Assembly: GCF_024170165.1 (NCBI RefSeq)
Contig: NZ_JALJXP010000014.1
Location: 62,001 to 126,000 of the forward strand
From: Pseudomonas nitroreducens
GTDB lineage: Bacteria; Pseudomonadota; Gammaproteobacteria; Pseudomonadales; Pseudomonadaceae
Direction of reading: 5' to 3'
Length of the DNA: 64,000 nucleotides
A program made the translations under genes and the position numbers. Shown piece after piece: positions 13,105-27,244 of this stretch (position 1 is its first letter; each line of letters starts with the position of its first letter). The notes beneath the pieces are model-generated. The model searched no databases. It had not been told where the DNA came from and saw nothing but the letters and a program-made list of their open reading frames with translations.

Positions 13105-14303
13105 TGTTCTCCTTCCTGCGCCCTTATCCGTCCCCGCTGATCAGCCGTAATGGCATCGACATCGACTTCCCGCTGCTCGCGGGTTGTCTGGCGCTGCTCG
13201 GCCTCGGCCTGGTGATGGTCACTTCGGCTTCCTCCGAAGTCGCTGCGGCGCAGTCCGGCAACCCGCTGTACTTCTCGGTCCGCCACCTGATCTACCTCGC
13301 CATTGGCTTCGTCGCCTGTGGCGTGACCATGATGGTGCCGATGGAAACCTGGCAGCGCTGGGGCTGGAAGCTGCTGGCCGTGGCCTTCCTGCTGCTGGTG
13401 ATGGTGATCACCCCCGGCATCGGCCGCGAGGTGAACGGTTCCATGCGCTGGATCGGCTTCGGCCTGTTCAACATCCAGCCCTCGGAGATCGCCAAGGTCT
13501 TCGTGGTGATTTTCATGGCCGGCTACCTCGTTCGTCGCCAGGAAGAAGTGCGCGAGAGCTGGCTGGGCTTCTTCAAGCCGTTCGTGGTGCTGCTGCCGAT
13601 GGCCGGTCTGCTGCTGCGCGAGCCCGACTTCGGCGCCACCGTGGTGATGATGGGCGCGGCCGCCGCGATGCTGTTCCTTGGCGGTGTCGGCCTGTTCCGC
13701 TTCGGTCTGATGGTTGCGCTGGCCGTCGGTGCCGTGGTGCTGCTGATCCAGACCCAGCCTTACCGGATGGCGCGCCTGACCAACTTCACCGACCCCTGGG
13801 CCGACCAGTTCGGCGCGGGCTACCAGCTCAGCCAGGCGCTGATCGCCTTCGGCCGTGGCGGCTGGACCGGCATGGGCCTGGGCAACAGTATCCAGAAGCA
13901 GTTCTACCTGCCCGAGGCGCACACCGACTTCGTGTTCGCGGTCCTCGCGGAAGAGCTGGGCATCGTCGGCGCCATGGCCACCGTCGGCCTGTTCGTCTTC
14001 GTCAGTCTGCGCGCGCTGTACATCGGCATCTGGGCCGAGCAGTCGAAACAGTACTTCTCCGCGTACGTCGCGTACGGGCTGGCTTTCCTGTGGATCGGCC
14101 AGTTCCTGATCAACGTCGGCGTGAACGTCGGCCTGCTGCCGACCAAGGGCCTGACCCTGCCGTTCCTCAGCTACGGCGGCAGCTCCCTGGTGATCTGCTG
14201 CGCCCAGCTGGGAATGCTGCTGCGCATCGAATGGGAACGCCGCACCGTGATGGGCAGCGAGGAATATGAATTCAGCGAAGAGGACTTTGCCGATGAAAGG
14301 TAA
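13104..14303 (+). CDS. ftsW: septal peptidoglycan glycosyltransferase FtsW
   Basis: SEDS-family membrane glycosyltransferase that polymerises septal peptidoglycan with FtsI. It has 399 residues and about ten membrane segments. Signatures seen are NGSMRWIGFGLFNIQPSE, the RMARLTNFTDPWAD loop, GYQLSQALIAFGRGG and, near the end, LTLPFLSYGGSSLV. The C-terminal tail is acidic ([14 protein letters not shown]). Its end overlaps murG by 11 bases. Confidence 0.96.
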   Translation: MFSFLRPYPSPLISRNGIDIDFPLLAGCLALLGLGLVMVTSASSEVAAAQSGNPLYFSVRHLIYLAIGFVACGVTMMVPMETWQRWGWKLLAVAFLLLVMVITPGIGREVNGSMRWIGFGLFNIQPSEIAKVFVVIFMAGYLVRRQEEVRESWLGFFKPFVVLLPMAGLLLREPDFGATVVMMGAAAAMLFLGGVGLFRFGLMVALAVGAVVLLIQTQPYRMARLTNFTDPWADQFGAGYQLSQALIAFGRGGWTGMGLGNSIQKQFYLPEAHTDFVFAVLAEELGIVGAMATVGLFVFVSLRALYIGIWAEQSKQYFSAYVAYGLAFLWIGQFLINVGVNVGLLPTKGLTLPFLSYGGSSLVICCAQLGMLLRIEWERRTVMGSEEYEFSEEDFADER

Positions 14304-15358
14304 CGTCCTGATCATGGCAGGCGGCACCGGCGGACATGTGTTCCCGGCCCTGGCCTGCGCCCGTGAGTTCCAGGCGCGCGGTTACAGCGTGCACTGGCTG
14401 GGCACTCCGCGCGGCATCGAGAACGACCTGGTCCCCAAGGCCGGCCTGCCGCTGCACCTGATCAACGTCAGTGGCCTGCGCGGCAAGGGCCTCAAGTCCC
14501 TGCTGCGTGCGCCGTTCGATCTACTCAAGTCGCTGTTCCAGGCCCTGGGCGTGGTGCGCCAGCTCAAGCCGGTCTGCGTGCTCGGCCTGGGTGGCTACGT
14601 CACCGGCCCGGGCGGCCTGGCCGCCAAGTTGTCCGGCGTGCCGCTGGTGATCCACGAACAGAATGCCGTCGCCGGCACCGCCAACCGCAGCCTTGCGCCG
14701 CTGGCCAAGCGTGTCTGCGAAGCCTTCCCGGGGACCTTCGAGAGCAGCGCCAAGCGCCTGACCACCGGCAACCCGGTGCGCGTCGAGCTGTTCCTGGAAG
14801 AGGGCGCCCGCGCGCCGCTGGCCGGCCGCCGCGTCAACCTGCTGGTGCTCGGTGGCAGCCTGGGCGCCGAGCCGCTGAACAAGCTGCTGCCCGAAGCACT
14901 GGCGCAGGTTCCTGCCGAAATTCGCCCGGCCATTCGCCATCAGGCCGGTCGTCAGCATGACGAAATTACGGCGGAGCGTTATCGCGCTGCCGGTGTCGAA
15001 GCGGACGTAGCTCCGTTCATCGCTGACATGGCTGCCGCCTACGCCTGGGCCGATCTGGTGATCTGCCGCGCTGGAGCGCTGACCGTGAGCGAGCTGACCG
15101 CCGCTGGCCTCGCGTCTTTCCTGGTGCCGCTGCCCCACGCGATCGATGACCACCAGACCAAGAACGCCGAATTCCTGGTGCGGGAGGGCGCGGCCCACCT
15201 GCTGCCACAGAAATCTACCAGCGCCGCCGAACTGGCCGCGCAGTTGTCCGAGGTATTGATGCATCCCGATTCCCTGACCCGCATGGCCGCTCGCGCACGC
15301 AGCCTGGCCAAGCCCGAGGCTACCCGCACGGTAGTCGATGCCTGCCTGGAGGTGGCCC

Positions 15359-15366
<8 letters not shown>
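14293..15366 (+). CDS. murG: UDP-GlcNAc transferase MurG (lipid I to lipid II)
   Basis: Peripheral inner-membrane GT28 glycosyltransferase that converts lipid I to lipid II. It has 357 residues, starting [20 protein letters not shown] with the glycine-rich acceptor loop; the second loop is [13 protein letters not shown] and the UDP-GlcNAc-binding region is [17 protein letters not shown]. The ATG at 14293 is chosen over an upstream in-frame ATG at 14266 because GAGGA lies 8-12 bases before it and the family begins here. It overlaps ftsW by 11 bases and murC by 8. Confidence 0.95.
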
Positions 15367-17757
<2,391 letters not shown>

Positions 17758-17760
17758 GTC

Positions 17761-18624
17761 ATGAACGGCGCGCAGCTTCGTCACCAGAACCCCGGAATCG
17801 GCCGTGCCCCGGCACGCAAGCCGGTGCCGCGCGGCGCCAGCCGTCTGGTGGCCAAGGAGCCGCTCAGCGCCCGCATGCCCAAGCCCAGCTTCGGCTTCCT
17901 GAAGGTGCTGCTGTGGCCTCTGGTGCTGGGCGTGCTCGGCGGTGGTGCGTATTACGGCGCGCAGTACGTGCTCCCCTATGCGGACCGGCCGATTGCCAAG
18001 GTCAGCGTGGAAGGCGACCTCAGCTACATCAGCCAGGCGGCGGTGCAGCAGCGGATCAGCCCCTACGTCTCGGCCAGCTTCTTCACCATCGACCTGGCCG
18101 GCATGCGCCAGGAGCTGGAGCAGATGCCCTGGATCGCCCACGCCGAGGTACGTCGCGTATGGCCCGATCAGGTGGTTGTCCGCTTGGACGAGCAGTTGCC
18201 CATCGCGCGCTGGGGCGATGAAGCCCTGCTGAACAACCAGGGTCAGGCCTTCGCCCCGCGTGAAGTGGCCAACTACGAGCACCTGCCGCGCCTGTCCGGC
18301 CCGCAGCGCGCTCAGCAACAAGTGATGCAGCAGTACCAGATTCTCAGTCAGATGCTCCGCCCGCTGGGTTTCACCATCGCCAGCCTGGACATGAGTTCGC
18401 GCGGCGCCTGGACCCTGGGCACCGCGCAAGGCGTGGAGATCATGCTGGGCCGCGACCACGCGGTAGAACAGATTCGCCGGTTCGTGACCATCTACGACAA
18501 GGCGCTGAAAGACCAGATTACGAAAATTGCCCGCATCGACATGCGCTACCCCAACGGCCTGGCCGTAGGTTGGCGCGATCCGATGCCGGAAGCGACGGTG
18601 GCTCAGACCACCGCCGCGCAGTGA
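17761..18624 (+). CDS. ftsQ: cell division protein FtsQ
   Basis: Bitopic divisome protein with 287 residues. A long basic cytoplasmic tail of about 45 residues precedes one membrane segment (about 46-66, [20 protein letters not shown]). A periplasmic POTRA domain ([20 protein letters not shown]) and a FtsQ-type C-terminal domain follow. FtsQ bridges early and late divisome parts through FtsL and FtsB. It is followed by ftsA after 21 bases. Confidence 0.93.
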   Translation: MNGAQLRHQNPGIGRAPARKPVPRGASRLVAKEPLSARMPKPSFGFLKVLLWPLVLGVLGGGAYYGAQYVLPYADRPIAKVSVEGDLSYISQAAVQQRISPYVSASFFTIDLAGMRQELEQMPWIAHAEVRRVWPDQVVVRLDEQLPIARWGDEALLNNQGQAFAPREVANYEHLPRLSGPQRAQQQVMQQYQILSQMLRPLGFTIASLDMSSRGAWTLGTAQGVEIMLGRDHAVEQIRRFVTIYDKALKDQITKIARIDMRYPNGLAVGWRDPMPEATVAQTTAAQ

Positions 18625-18645
18625 GTTGAGGAGACTTCTATAAAC

Positions 18646-19890
18646 ATGGCAAGCGTGCAGAGCGGCAAAATGGTCGTCGGCCTGGACATCGGCACCTCCA
18701 AGGTGGTGGCGCTGGTGGGCGAGGTGGCGGCCGATGGCAAGCTGGAAATCGTCGGCATCGGGACGCATCCGTCGCGCGGCCTGAAAAAGGGCGTGGTGGT
18801 GAACATCGAGTCCACCGTGCAGTCGATCCAGCGCGCCATCGATGAAGCCCAGCAGATGGCTGGCTGCCGTATCCACTCGGCCTTCGTCGGCATCGCCGGC
18901 AACCATATCCGCAGCCTGAACTCCCACGGCATCGTGGCGATCCGCGACCGCGAAGTGAGCGGTGCGGACATCGAGCGTGTGCTGGACGCGGCCCAGGCCG
19001 TGGCCATCCCGGCCGACCAGCGTGTGCTGCACACCCTGGCCCAGGACTACGTGATCGATAACCAGGAAGGCGTGCGCGAGCCGCTGGGCATGTCCGGCGT
19101 ACGCCTGGAAGCCAAGGTGCACGTGGTGACCTGCGCGGTGAACGCCGCACAGAACATCGAGAAGTGCGTGCGTCGCTGCGGCCTGGAAGTGGACGACATC
19201 ATCCTCGAGCAGCTGGCCTCGGCCTACTCGGTGCTCACCGAGGATGAAAAGGAACTGGGCGTGTGCCTGGTGGACATCGGTGGTGGCACCACCGACATCG
19301 CCATCTTCACCGAAGGTGCCATCCGCCATACGGCTGTTATCCCGATCGCCGGCGATCAGGTCACCAACGACATCGCCATGGCGCTGCGGACCCCGACCCA
19401 GTACGCCGAAGAGATCAAGATTCGATATGCTTGTGCCTTGGCCAAACTGGCCGGTCCGGGCGAAACCATCAAGGTGCCCAGCGTAGGGGATCGGCCACCG
19501 CGGGAACTGTCGCGCCAAGCGCTTGCCGAAGTGGTCGAGCCTCGTTACGACGAGCTCTTCACCCTGGTTCAGGCGGAGCTGCGTCGCAGCGGCTATGAGG
19601 ACCTGATTCCAGCCGGGATCGTCCTGACCGGTGGCACCTCCAAGATGGAAGGCGCCGTCGAGCTGGCCGAAGAGATCTTTCACATGCCGGTGCGCCTGGG
19701 CGTACCACACAGCGTCAAGGGACTGGCCGACGTCGTGCGCAATCCAATCTATTCCACCGGTGTGGGGCTGCTCCTGTACGGACTGCAAAAGCAATCCGAC
19801 GGCATCTCCATGTCCAGCAGCTTCAGCAGCGACGAACCCAAGACACCGGTACTGGAAAAGCTTAAACGCTGGGTCCAGGGCAATTTCTGA
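18646..19890 (+). CDS. ftsA: cell division protein FtsA
   Basis: Actin-like ATPase that tethers FtsZ to the membrane. It has 414 residues with the phosphate loops VVGLDIGTSKVVALVGEV at the N-terminus and CLVDIGGGTTDIAIF, plus GIVLTGGTSKMEG. The C-terminal amphipathic helix (LEKLKRWVQGNF) is the membrane-targeting sequence. It lies between ftsQ and ftsZ, with a 53-base gap before ftsZ. Confidence 0.96.
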   Translation: MASVQSGKMVVGLDIGTSKVVALVGEVAADGKLEIVGIGTHPSRGLKKGVVVNIESTVQSIQRAIDEAQQMAGCRIHSAFVGIAGNHIRSLNSHGIVAIRDREVSGADIERVLDAAQAVAIPADQRVLHTLAQDYVIDNQEGVREPLGMSGVRLEAKVHVVTCAVNAAQNIEKCVRRCGLEVDDIILEQLASAYSVLTEDEKELGVCLVDIGGGTTDIAIFTEGAIRHTAVIPIAGDQVTNDIAMALRTPTQYAEEIKIRYACALAKLAGPGETIKVPSVGDRPPRELSRQALAEVVEPRYDELFTLVQAELRRSGYEDLIPAGIVLTGGTSKMEGAVELAEEIFHMPVRLGVPHSVKGLADVVRNPIYSTGVGLLLYGLQKQSDGISMSSSFSSDEPKTPVLEKLKRWVQGNF

Positions 19891-19943
19891 TTTACCACCG
19901 CGGTAAACGTAGGCAACACAACTAGAAAGGAAGGAGAGGGGAA

Positions 19944-21128
19944 ATGTTTGAACTGGTAGATAACGTCCCGCAAACAGCAGTCATCAAGGTTATCGGCGTA
20001 GGTGGTGGCGGCGGCAACGCCGTGAACCACATGGCCAAGAACAACGTTGATGGCGTCGAATTCATTTGCGCCAACACCGATGCGCAGGCGCTGAAGAACA
20101 TCGCCGCGCGCACCGTGCTGCAGCTCGGCCCGGGCGTGACCAAGGGTCTGGGCGCTGGCGCCAACCCTGAAGTAGGCCGCCAGGCCGCCATCGAGGACCG
20201 CGAGCGTATTGCCGAAGTCCTGGAAGGCGCCGACATGGTCTTCATCACCACCGGCATGGGTGGCGGTACCGGTACCGGTGCTGCGCCGATCATCGCCGAG
20301 GTTGCCAAGGAAATGGGCATCCTCACCGTGGCCGTGGTCACCCGTCCGTTCCCGTTCGAAGGTCGCAAGCGCATGCAGATCGCCGACGAGGGCATCCGCT
20401 CGCTGGCTGAAAGCGTTGACTCGCTGATCACCATCCCGAACGAAAAACTGCTGACCATCCTGGGCAAGGACGCGAGCCTGCTGGCCGCCTTCGCCAAGGC
20501 TGACGATGTGCTGGCCGGTGCCGTTCGCGGTATCTCCGACATCATCAAGCGCCCGGGCATGATCAACGTCGACTTCGCCGACGTGAAAACCGTCATGAGC
20601 GAAATGGGCATGGCCATGATGGGTACCGGCTGCGCCAGCGGTCCGAACCGTGCTCGCGAGGCTACCGAAGCCGCGATCCGCAACCCGCTGCTGGAAGACG
20701 TCAACCTGCAGGGCGCCCGCGGCATCCTGGTGAACATCACCGCCGGTCCCGACCTGTCCCTGGGCGAGTACTCCGACGTGGGTAACATCATCGAGCAGTT
20801 CGCTTCCGAGCACGCCACCGTGAAAGTCGGCACCGTGATCGATCCGGACATGCGCGACGAACTGCACGTCACCGTGGTCGCCACCGGTCTGGGCGCTCGC
20901 CTGGAGAAGCCGGTCAAGGTCGTTGACAACACCGTTCAGACCCAGGCCGTCAGCACCCAGGCTCCGGTTCAGCGCGAGCAGCAGTCGGTGAACTACCGTG
21001 ACCTGGACCGTCCGACCGTCATGCGCAACCAGAGCCACGGCGGCGCAGCCACCGCAGCCAAGCTGAACCCGCAGGACGATCTGGACTATCTGGATATCCC
21101 GGCCTTCCTGCGTCGTCAGGCCGATTGA
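19944..21128 (+). CDS. ftsZ: cell division protein FtsZ
   Basis: Tubulin-like GTPase forming the Z ring, with 394 residues. It has the tubulin signature GGGTGTGAAP, the N-terminal VIGVGGGGGNAVNHM loop, the T7 loop segment NVDFADVKTVM and the C-terminal conserved tail DYLDIPAFLRRQAD that binds FtsA and ZipA. A strong AAGGAAGGAGAGG ribosome site precedes the ATG. It is the last gene of the dcw cluster. Confidence 0.98.
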   Translation: MFELVDNVPQTAVIKVIGVGGGGGNAVNHMAKNNVDGVEFICANTDAQALKNIAARTVLQLGPGVTKGLGAGANPEVGRQAAIEDRERIAEVLEGADMVFITTGMGGGTGTGAAPIIAEVAKEMGILTVAVVTRPFPFEGRKRMQIADEGIRSLAESVDSLITIPNEKLLTILGKDASLLAAFAKADDVLAGAVRGISDIIKRPGMINVDFADVKTVMSEMGMAMMGTGCASGPNRAREATEAAIRNPLLEDVNLQGARGILVNITAGPDLSLGEYSDVGNIIEQFASEHATVKVGTVIDPDMRDELHVTVVATGLGARLEKPVKVVDNTVQTQAVSTQAPVQREQQSVNYRDLDRPTVMRNQSHGGAATAAKLNPQDDLDYLDIPAFLRRQAD

Positions 21129-21180
21129 GTCGATTTATCAGGAGTATCAATGTGATTGGTGTTCAGCAAAGGGCGGTTCT

Positions 21181-21188
21181 GCTATCAT
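21181..21188 (+). promoter_or_regulatory. candidate extended -10 promoter of lpxC
   Basis: An extended -10 element of the form TGNTATCAT (bases from 21180) lies about 52 bases before the lpxC ATG in the 112-base ftsZ-lpxC gap. The -35 region is weak, which is common for extended -10 promoters. Confidence 0.4.
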
Positions 21189-21204
21189 CGCCGCCCATTG
21201 TTGA

Positions 21205-22152
<948 letters not shown>

Positions 22153-22182
22153 GGAAACCTCCTCCTTTCAGCTACAACTTCA

Positions 22183-22209
22183 AAGGCCACCCTCGGGTGG
22201 CCTTTTTTT
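22183..22209 (+). terminator. rho-independent terminator after lpxC
   Basis: The hairpin AAAGGCCACC-CTC-GGGTGGCCTT is followed by a run of seven T. It lies 30 bases after the lpxC stop and also separates it from convergent dciA. Confidence 0.9.
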
Positions 22210-22221
22210 ATGCCTGAGCTT

Positions 22222-22689
22222 TTATTCCTGGTCCGCTTCCGGCGGTTTGCGGCTGCGGCTGGCGAGGCGCTCGAGGGCGGCCTTGAGTTGCGGATTGCTG
22301 ATGCCTTCGGCGGCTTCGTGCAGGGTGGCGGAGGCGGACTCGGTGATGCGGTTGGTATTCACCCGGGTGGGCGCCTGGATCACCGGCTGCACCTTGAACA
22401 GAATGCGCGCCAGGCCCCTGAATTCCTCGAACGAGGCCAGTTGCCGCAGCAGGCGGTTCTGCTGGTAGCGCAGGCGCGTGGCCCAGTGGCCGTCGGTGAC
22501 CACCAGCAGCAGGCTGCCTTCGCGCAAGGAGGCAACGCGGCAAAACGGGCGGGCGGCGGGCTGCAGTTGCGAGTCGAGCAGTTCCTGCAGGCGCGAGAGG
22601 CGCTGCGCCTGGGCGAACAGCGACTGCAGCGGCTTGGCTTCGCGCAGCAGCTTGGTCATCGCCTTGGCGGGCAGGGGGCGGAAGGCCAT
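22222..22689 (-). CDS. dciA: DciA (DUF721) replicative-helicase loader
   Basis: DUF721 protein of 155 residues from the ATG at 22689 (an in-frame TTG at 22698 would add three residues). The N-terminal half is the DUF721 domain: FAQAQRLSRLQELLDSQL, ASLREGSLLLVVTDGHWATRL and LRQLASFEEFRGL. The C-terminal third is charged and probably disordered (LASRSRKPPEADQE). DciA is the ancestral DnaB loader in bacteria that lack DnaC, including Pseudomonas. It is located between lpxC and secA, on the opposite strand. Confidence 0.88.
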   Translation of the reverse strand: MAFRPLPAKAMTKLLREAKPLQSLFAQAQRLSRLQELLDSQLQPAARPFCRVASLREGSLLLVVTDGHWATRLRYQQNRLLRQLASFEEFRGLARILFKVQPVIQAPTRVNTNRITESASATLHEAAEGISNPQLKAALERLASRSRKPPEADQE

Positions 22690-22893
22690 CGAGAACAACC
22701 GGGAATGAATGAAGAAGGATGGTAACAGATGCGCTCTGGGCCAGATGCCACCGTCGGGCCTTGAAGTTGCCCGCCCGCGTCACCATATCACTCACTCGGA
22801 TTCAAAGTTGTCCGCTCATGCATTGCCCCCAAGCTCGCAGAATGCGAAGCTTCGGAGGATGACTTCGGCACTTTTTTCCCGGTAGTTTCCGGG

Positions 22894-22899
22894 TAGAAT
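22894..22899 (+). promoter_or_regulatory. candidate -10 element of secA
   Basis: TAGAAT sits in GGTAGAATGCCCGC, 80 bases before the secA ATG. The same 14 bases occur before the Nudix gene at 27892. No good -35 is visible. The remaining 290-base dciA-secA gap shows nothing else I can name. Confidence 0.4.
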
Positions 22900-22979
22900 G
22901 CCCGCTTCATTGCCGTTCCGCGCCGCGGCCAGCCAGTCGGGCAGCCCTCCAATTCTCCAGTTCGGATGACCCAGTCGAT

Positions 22980-25730
22980 ATGTTTGCGCCTTTGTTGAAA
23001 AAACTCTTTGGAAGCAAGAACGAGCGCGAAGTGAAGCGCATGGCCAAGCAGGTTCAGGCCATCAATGCACTCGAGCCCCAGATGGTCCCGCTTTCCGATG
23101 AGCAACTGAAGGCCAAGACCGAAGAGTTCAAGGCACGTGTCGCCAAGGGTGAGACCCTCGACCAGATTCTTCCGGAAGCCTTTGCCGTCGCCCGCGAGGC
23201 CGGCAAGCGCGTGATGGGCATGCGTCACTTCGACGTCCAGCTGATCGGCGGCATGTCCCTGCACGAAGGCAAGATCGCCGAGATGCGTACCGGTGAGGGC
23301 AAGACCCTCGTGGGTACCCTGGCCGTCTACCTGAACGCCCTGTCCGGCAAAGGCGTGCACGTGGTCACCGTGAACGACTACCTGGCCCGCCGCGACGCCA
23401 ACTGGATGCGCCCGCTGTATGAGTTCCTCGGCCTGACCGTCGGCATCGTCAGCCCGTTCCAGCCGCCGGAAGAGAAGCGTGCTGCCTACGCCTCCGACAT
23501 CACCTACGGCACCAACAACGAATTCGGTTTCGACTACCTGCGCGACAACATGGCGTTCAGCCTGGAAGACAAGTTCCAGCGCGAACTGAACTTCGCCGTG
23601 GTCGACGAAGTGGACTCCATCCTCATCGACGAGGCGCGGACTCCGCTGATCATCTCCGGCCAGGCCGAAGACAGCTCCGAGCTGTACATCAAGATCAACA
23701 AGCTGATCCCGCGCCTGAAGCGTCATATCGAGGAAGTCGAAGGCCAGGTGACCCAACAGGGCCACTACAGCATCGACGAGAAGACCCGCCAGGTCGAACT
23801 CAACGAGCAGGGCCATGCCTACGTCGAGGAACTGCTGACCCAGAACGGCCTGCTGGCCGAGGGCGAGAGCCTCTACTCGGCGCACAACCTCAGCCTGCTG
23901 ACCCACGTCTATGCCGCGCTGCGCGCCCACACCCTGTTCCACCGCAACGTGGAATACATCGTCCAGGGCGACCAGGTCCTGCTGATCGACGAGCACACCG
24001 GCCGTACCATGCCGGGCCGCCGCCTCTCCGAGGGTCTGCACCAGGCCATCGAGGCGAAGGAAAACCTGCCGATCCAGGCCGAGAGCCAGACCCTGGCCTC
24101 GACCACCTTCCAGAACTACTTCCGCCTCTACACCAAGCTGGCCGGCATGACCGGTACCGCTGACACCGAGGCCTTCGAATTCCGCCAGACCTACGGCCTG
24201 GACGTGGTGGTGATCCCGACCCACCGTCCGGTTGCCCGTAAGGACTTCAACGACCTGGTCTACCTGACCCAGGACGAGAAGTACGCCGCCATCATCACTG
24301 ACGTGCAGCAGTGCCAGGCACTGGGCCGCCCGATCCTCGTGGGTACCGCTTCGGTCGAGACGTCCGAGTACGTTTCGCAGCTGCTGCAGAACGCCGGCAT
24401 CGAGCACAAGGTACTGAACGCCAAGTACCACGAGAAGGAAGCCGAGATCATCGCCCAGGCCGGTCGTCCGGGCGCGGTCACCATCGCCACCAACATGGCC
24501 GGTCGGGGTACCGACATCCTGCTGGGCGGCAACTGGGAAGTGGAAGTCGCTGCACTCGAGAACCCCACCGACGAGCAGGTCGCGCAGATCAAGGCCGACT
24601 GGCAGAAGCGTCACCAGCAGGTCATCGAGTCGGGCGGCCTGCACGTGATCGCCTCCGAGCGCCACGAATCCCGCCGTATCGACAACCAGCTGCGTGGCCG
24701 TGCCGGTCGTCAGGGCGACCCGGGCTCCAGCCGCTTCTACCTGTCGCTGGAAGACCACCTGATGCGCATCTTCGCCTCCGACCGGGTGAAGAACTTCATG
24801 AAGGCCCTCGGCATGCAGCCGGGCGAGGCGATCGAGCACCGCATGGTGACCAATGCCATCGAAAAGGCACAGCGCAAGGTCGAAGGCCGCAACTTCGATA
24901 TCCGCAAGCAACTGCTGGAGTTCGACGACGTCGCCAACGAGCAGCGCAAGGTGATCTACCACATGCGCAACACACTGCTCGCGGCCGACAACATCGGCGA
25001 GACCATCACCGAGTTCCGCGAAGAGACCCTGAACAACACCGTCAGCGAGCACATTCCGCCGCAGTCGCTGCCCGAGCAGTGGGACGTCGCTGGCCTGGAA
25101 GCTGCGCTGTACAGCGATTTCGGCCTCAAGTTGCCGATCCAGCAGTGGCTGGACGACGACGAGAAGCTCTACGAAGAGACCCTGCGCGAGAAGATCCTCA
25201 CCGAGCTGGTGGCTGCCTACAACGAGAAGGAAGAGCTCGCTGGCGAGGAAGCCCTGCGCACCTTCGAGAAGCAGATGCTGCTGCGCGTACTGGACGACCT
25301 GTGGAAGGACCACCTGTCCACCATGGATCACCTGCGCCACGGCATCCACCTGCGCGGCTACGCGCAGAAGAACCCGAAGCAGGAATACAAGCGCGAGTCC
25401 TTCAACCTGTTCCAGGAACTGCTGAACTCCATCAAGCGCGACACTATCCGCGTGCTGTCCTTCGTTCAGGTTCGCCGCGAAGATCCGGCCGAAGAAGAAG
25501 CCCGCCTGCGTCGCGAGGCCGAGGAAATGGCCAAGCGCATGCAGTTCCAGCACGCCGCCGCGCCGTCCATGGACCAGGTGACGGCCGAGCCGGAAGAAGA
25601 GGGTGAAGTGCCCGCTGACAACGTGGTGCCGATGGAGCCCGTCCGCAACGAACCGAAGATCGGCCGCAACGAGCCGTGCCCCTGCGGTTCGGGCAAGAAG
25701 TACAAGCACTGCCACGGTCAGGTGGAATAA
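22980..25730 (+). CDS. secA: preprotein translocase ATPase SecA
   Basis: Motor ATPase that drives secretory proteins through SecYEG. It has 916 residues. Walker A is in [12 protein letters not shown]; the DEAD-like motif is [18 protein letters not shown]; the second ATPase domain has [16 protein letters not shown] and [10 protein letters not shown]. The extreme C-terminus carries the zinc-binding [14 protein letters not shown] segment that contacts SecB. It has a monocistronic look, with its own terminator. Confidence 0.98.
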   Translation: MFAPLLKKLFGSKNEREVKRMAKQVQAINALEPQMVPLSDEQLKAKTEEFKARVAKGETLDQILPEAFAVAREAGKRVMGMRHFDVQLIGGMSLHEGKIAEMRTGEGKTLVGTLAVYLNALSGKGVHVVTVNDYLARRDANWMRPLYEFLGLTVGIVSPFQPPEEKRAAYASDITYGTNNEFGFDYLRDNMAFSLEDKFQRELNFAVVDEVDSILIDEARTPLIISGQAEDSSELYIKINKLIPRLKRHIEEVEGQVTQQGHYSIDEKTRQVELNEQGHAYVEELLTQNGLLAEGESLYSAHNLSLLTHVYAALRAHTLFHRNVEYIVQGDQVLLIDEHTGRTMPGRRLSEGLHQAIEAKENLPIQAESQTLASTTFQNYFRLYTKLAGMTGTADTEAFEFRQTYGLDVVVIPTHRPVARKDFNDLVYLTQDEKYAAIITDVQQCQALGRPILVGTASVETSEYVSQLLQNAGIEHKVLNAKYHEKEAEIIAQAGRPGAVTIATNMAGRGTDILLGGNWEVEVAALENPTDEQVAQIKADWQKRHQQVIESGGLHVIASERHESRRIDNQLRGRAGRQGDPGSSRFYLSLEDHLMRIFASDRVKNFMKALGMQPGEAIEHRMVTNAIEKAQRKVEGRNFDIRKQLLEFDDVANEQRKVIYHMRNTLLAADNIGETITEFREETLNNTVSEHIPPQSLPEQWDVAGLEAALYSDFGLKLPIQQWLDDDEKLYEETLREKILTELVAAYNEKEELAGEEALRTFEKQMLLRVLDDLWKDHLSTMDHLRHGIHLRGYAQKNPKQEYKRESFNLFQELLNSIKRDTIRVLSFVQVRREDPAEEEARLRREAEEMAKRMQFQHAAAPSMDQVTAEPEEEGEVPADNVVPMEPVRNEPKIGRNEPCPCGSGKKYKHCHGQVE

Positions 25731-25750
25731 CGCCTCCCGACCCTGATACC

Positions 25751-25786
25751 AACGCCGCGACCGGCCCTGCCGCTCGCGGCGTTTTT
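25751..25786 (+). terminator. rho-independent terminator after secA
   Basis: AACGCCGCGA at 25751-25760 pairs perfectly with TCGCGGCGTT at 25774-25783, followed by TTT and C. It lies 20 bases after the secA stop. Confidence 0.85.
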
Positions 25787-25851
25787 CTCATTTGATCCAC
25801 TGATTAGATGATTCACTGACTCGATTCTTTGACTAGATAGGAGCGCGCCAC

Positions 25852-27069
25852 ATGGCTGTTGGTCTCGGCCCCATGTCCACCCTGCACCCGGTCCCCGGTT
25901 TCGAACTCGGCATCGCCTCTGCCGGCATCAAACGACCCGGCCGCAAGGACATCGTGGTGATGCGCTGCGCCGAAGGTTCCACCGTGGCCGGTGTGTTCAC
26001 CACCAACGCCTTCTGCGCAGCTCCCGTGATCCTGGCGCGCAAGCGCTTCCTGGGCCCGGTACGCTACCTGCTGACCAACACCGGCAACGCCAACGCCGGC
26101 ACCGGCGAGCCGGGCCTGGCCAATGCCACCCGCACCTGCGCCAAGCTGGCCGAGCTGGCCGGCGTGCCGGAAAATGCCGTGCTGCCGTACTCCACCGGCG
26201 TGATCGGCGAGCCGCTGCCGGTCGAGAAGATCGAAGCCGCGCTGCCTGCCGCGCTGGCCAACCTGTCTGTGGATAACTGGGCCGACGCTGCTACCGGCAT
26301 CATGACCACCGACACCCTGCCCAAGGGCGCCAGCCGCCAGTTCCAGCACGACGGCGTGACCATCACCGTCACCGGCATCAGCAAGGGCGCCGGCATGATC
26401 AAGCCGAACATGGCCACCATGCTCGGTTACATCGCCACCGACGCCAAGGTTGCCCAGGGCGTACTGCAGGACCTGCTGCGCGACGCGTCGAACAAGTCCT
26501 TCAACCGCATCACCATCGATGGCGATACCTCGACCAACGACTGCTGCATGCTGGTTGCCACCGGCCAGGCCGCGCTGCCGGAGATCACCGCTGCCTCCGG
26601 CGCGCTGTTCGCCGCGCTGAAGCAGGCCGTGCTGGAAGTCTCCATGGAGCTGGCCCAGGCCATCGTCCGTGACGGCGAAGGCGCCACCAAGTTCGTCACC
26701 GTGCAGGTGAACGGCGGTGCGACTCACCAGGAGTGCCTGGACGTCGGCTACGCCGTGTCCCACTCGCCGCTGATCAAGACCGCGCTGTTCGCTTCCGACC
26801 CGAACTGGGGGCGTATCCTCGCGGCCGTCGGCCGTGCCGGCGTGCCCGACCTGGACGTGAGCCTGATCGACGTGTTCCTCGATGACGTGGCCATCGCCAG
26901 CCGTGGCTGCCGCGCTACCAGTTACACCGAGGACCAGGGCGCCAAAGTCATGGCCCAGGAAGAGATCACCATCCGCATCGATCTCGGCCGCGGTACCTGC
27001 AGCGAGACCATCTGGACCACCGACCTGTCCCATGAGTACGTGAAGATCAACGCGGAATATCGCACCTGA
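25852..27069 (+). CDS. argJ: glutamate N-acetyltransferase / ornithine acetyltransferase ArgJ
   Basis: Enzyme of the cyclic arginine pathway that moves the acetyl group from N-acetylornithine to glutamate. It has 405 residues. The autoproteolysis and nucleophile site is in [15 protein letters not shown] (the Thr after Ala becomes the new N-terminus of the beta chain). Other runs seen are [31 protein letters not shown]-type [13 protein letters not shown] and [14 protein letters not shown]. It ends [13 protein letters not shown], the usual family C-terminus. It lies directly after secA, as in P. aeruginosa. Confidence 0.96.
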   Translation: MAVGLGPMSTLHPVPGFELGIASAGIKRPGRKDIVVMRCAEGSTVAGVFTTNAFCAAPVILARKRFLGPVRYLLTNTGNANAGTGEPGLANATRTCAKLAELAGVPENAVLPYSTGVIGEPLPVEKIEAALPAALANLSVDNWADAATGIMTTDTLPKGASRQFQHDGVTITVTGISKGAGMIKPNMATMLGYIATDAKVAQGVLQDLLRDASNKSFNRITIDGDTSTNDCCMLVATGQAALPEITAASGALFAALKQAVLEVSMELAQAIVRDGEGATKFVTVQVNGGATHQECLDVGYAVSHSPLIKTALFASDPNWGRILAAVGRAGVPDLDVSLIDVFLDDVAIASRGCRATSYTEDQGAKVMAQEEITIRIDLGRGTCSETIWTTDLSHEYVKINAEYRT

Positions 27070-27082
27070 CGGCGGCCATGGG

Positions 27083-27127
27083 CTGCAAGCTTCAGGCTGC
27101 CGGCAAGAGCGCGCCTGAAGCCTGTAG
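27083..27127. repeat. inverted repeat in the argJ downstream region
   Basis: Arms 27083-27097 and 27113-27127 are complementary at 13 of 15 bases. The sequence (AGCTTCAGGC / GCCTGAAGC ... TAGCTTGTAGC) resembles a dispersed intergenic repeat family of pseudomonads built on AGCTTGTAGCTTG. No other copy is in this window, so the family assignment is from memory. Confidence 0.45.
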
Positions 27128-27148
27128 CTTGTAGCCGGTTGACTTCGC

Positions 27149-27190
27149 ATTCCCGATTTTCATGGATAGATGAAAATCGGGAATTTGTTT
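27149..27190 (+). terminator. rho-independent terminator after argJ
   Basis: A 15-base perfect stem (27149-27163 with 27170-27184) with a six-base loop is followed by TTGTTTTC. It lies about 80 bases after the argJ stop. Confidence 0.8.
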
Positions 27191-27244
27191 TCATGGCTGC
27201 CGCGCTCTAAGGTCTTCTGACTGACCCTCAAGAGCATCGCGTCC

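Noticed and set aside
22788-25715. Open frame of about 975 codons opposite secA
   Set aside because: Fully covered by secA, an unambiguous gene; the translation looks like antisense of high-GC coding sequence.
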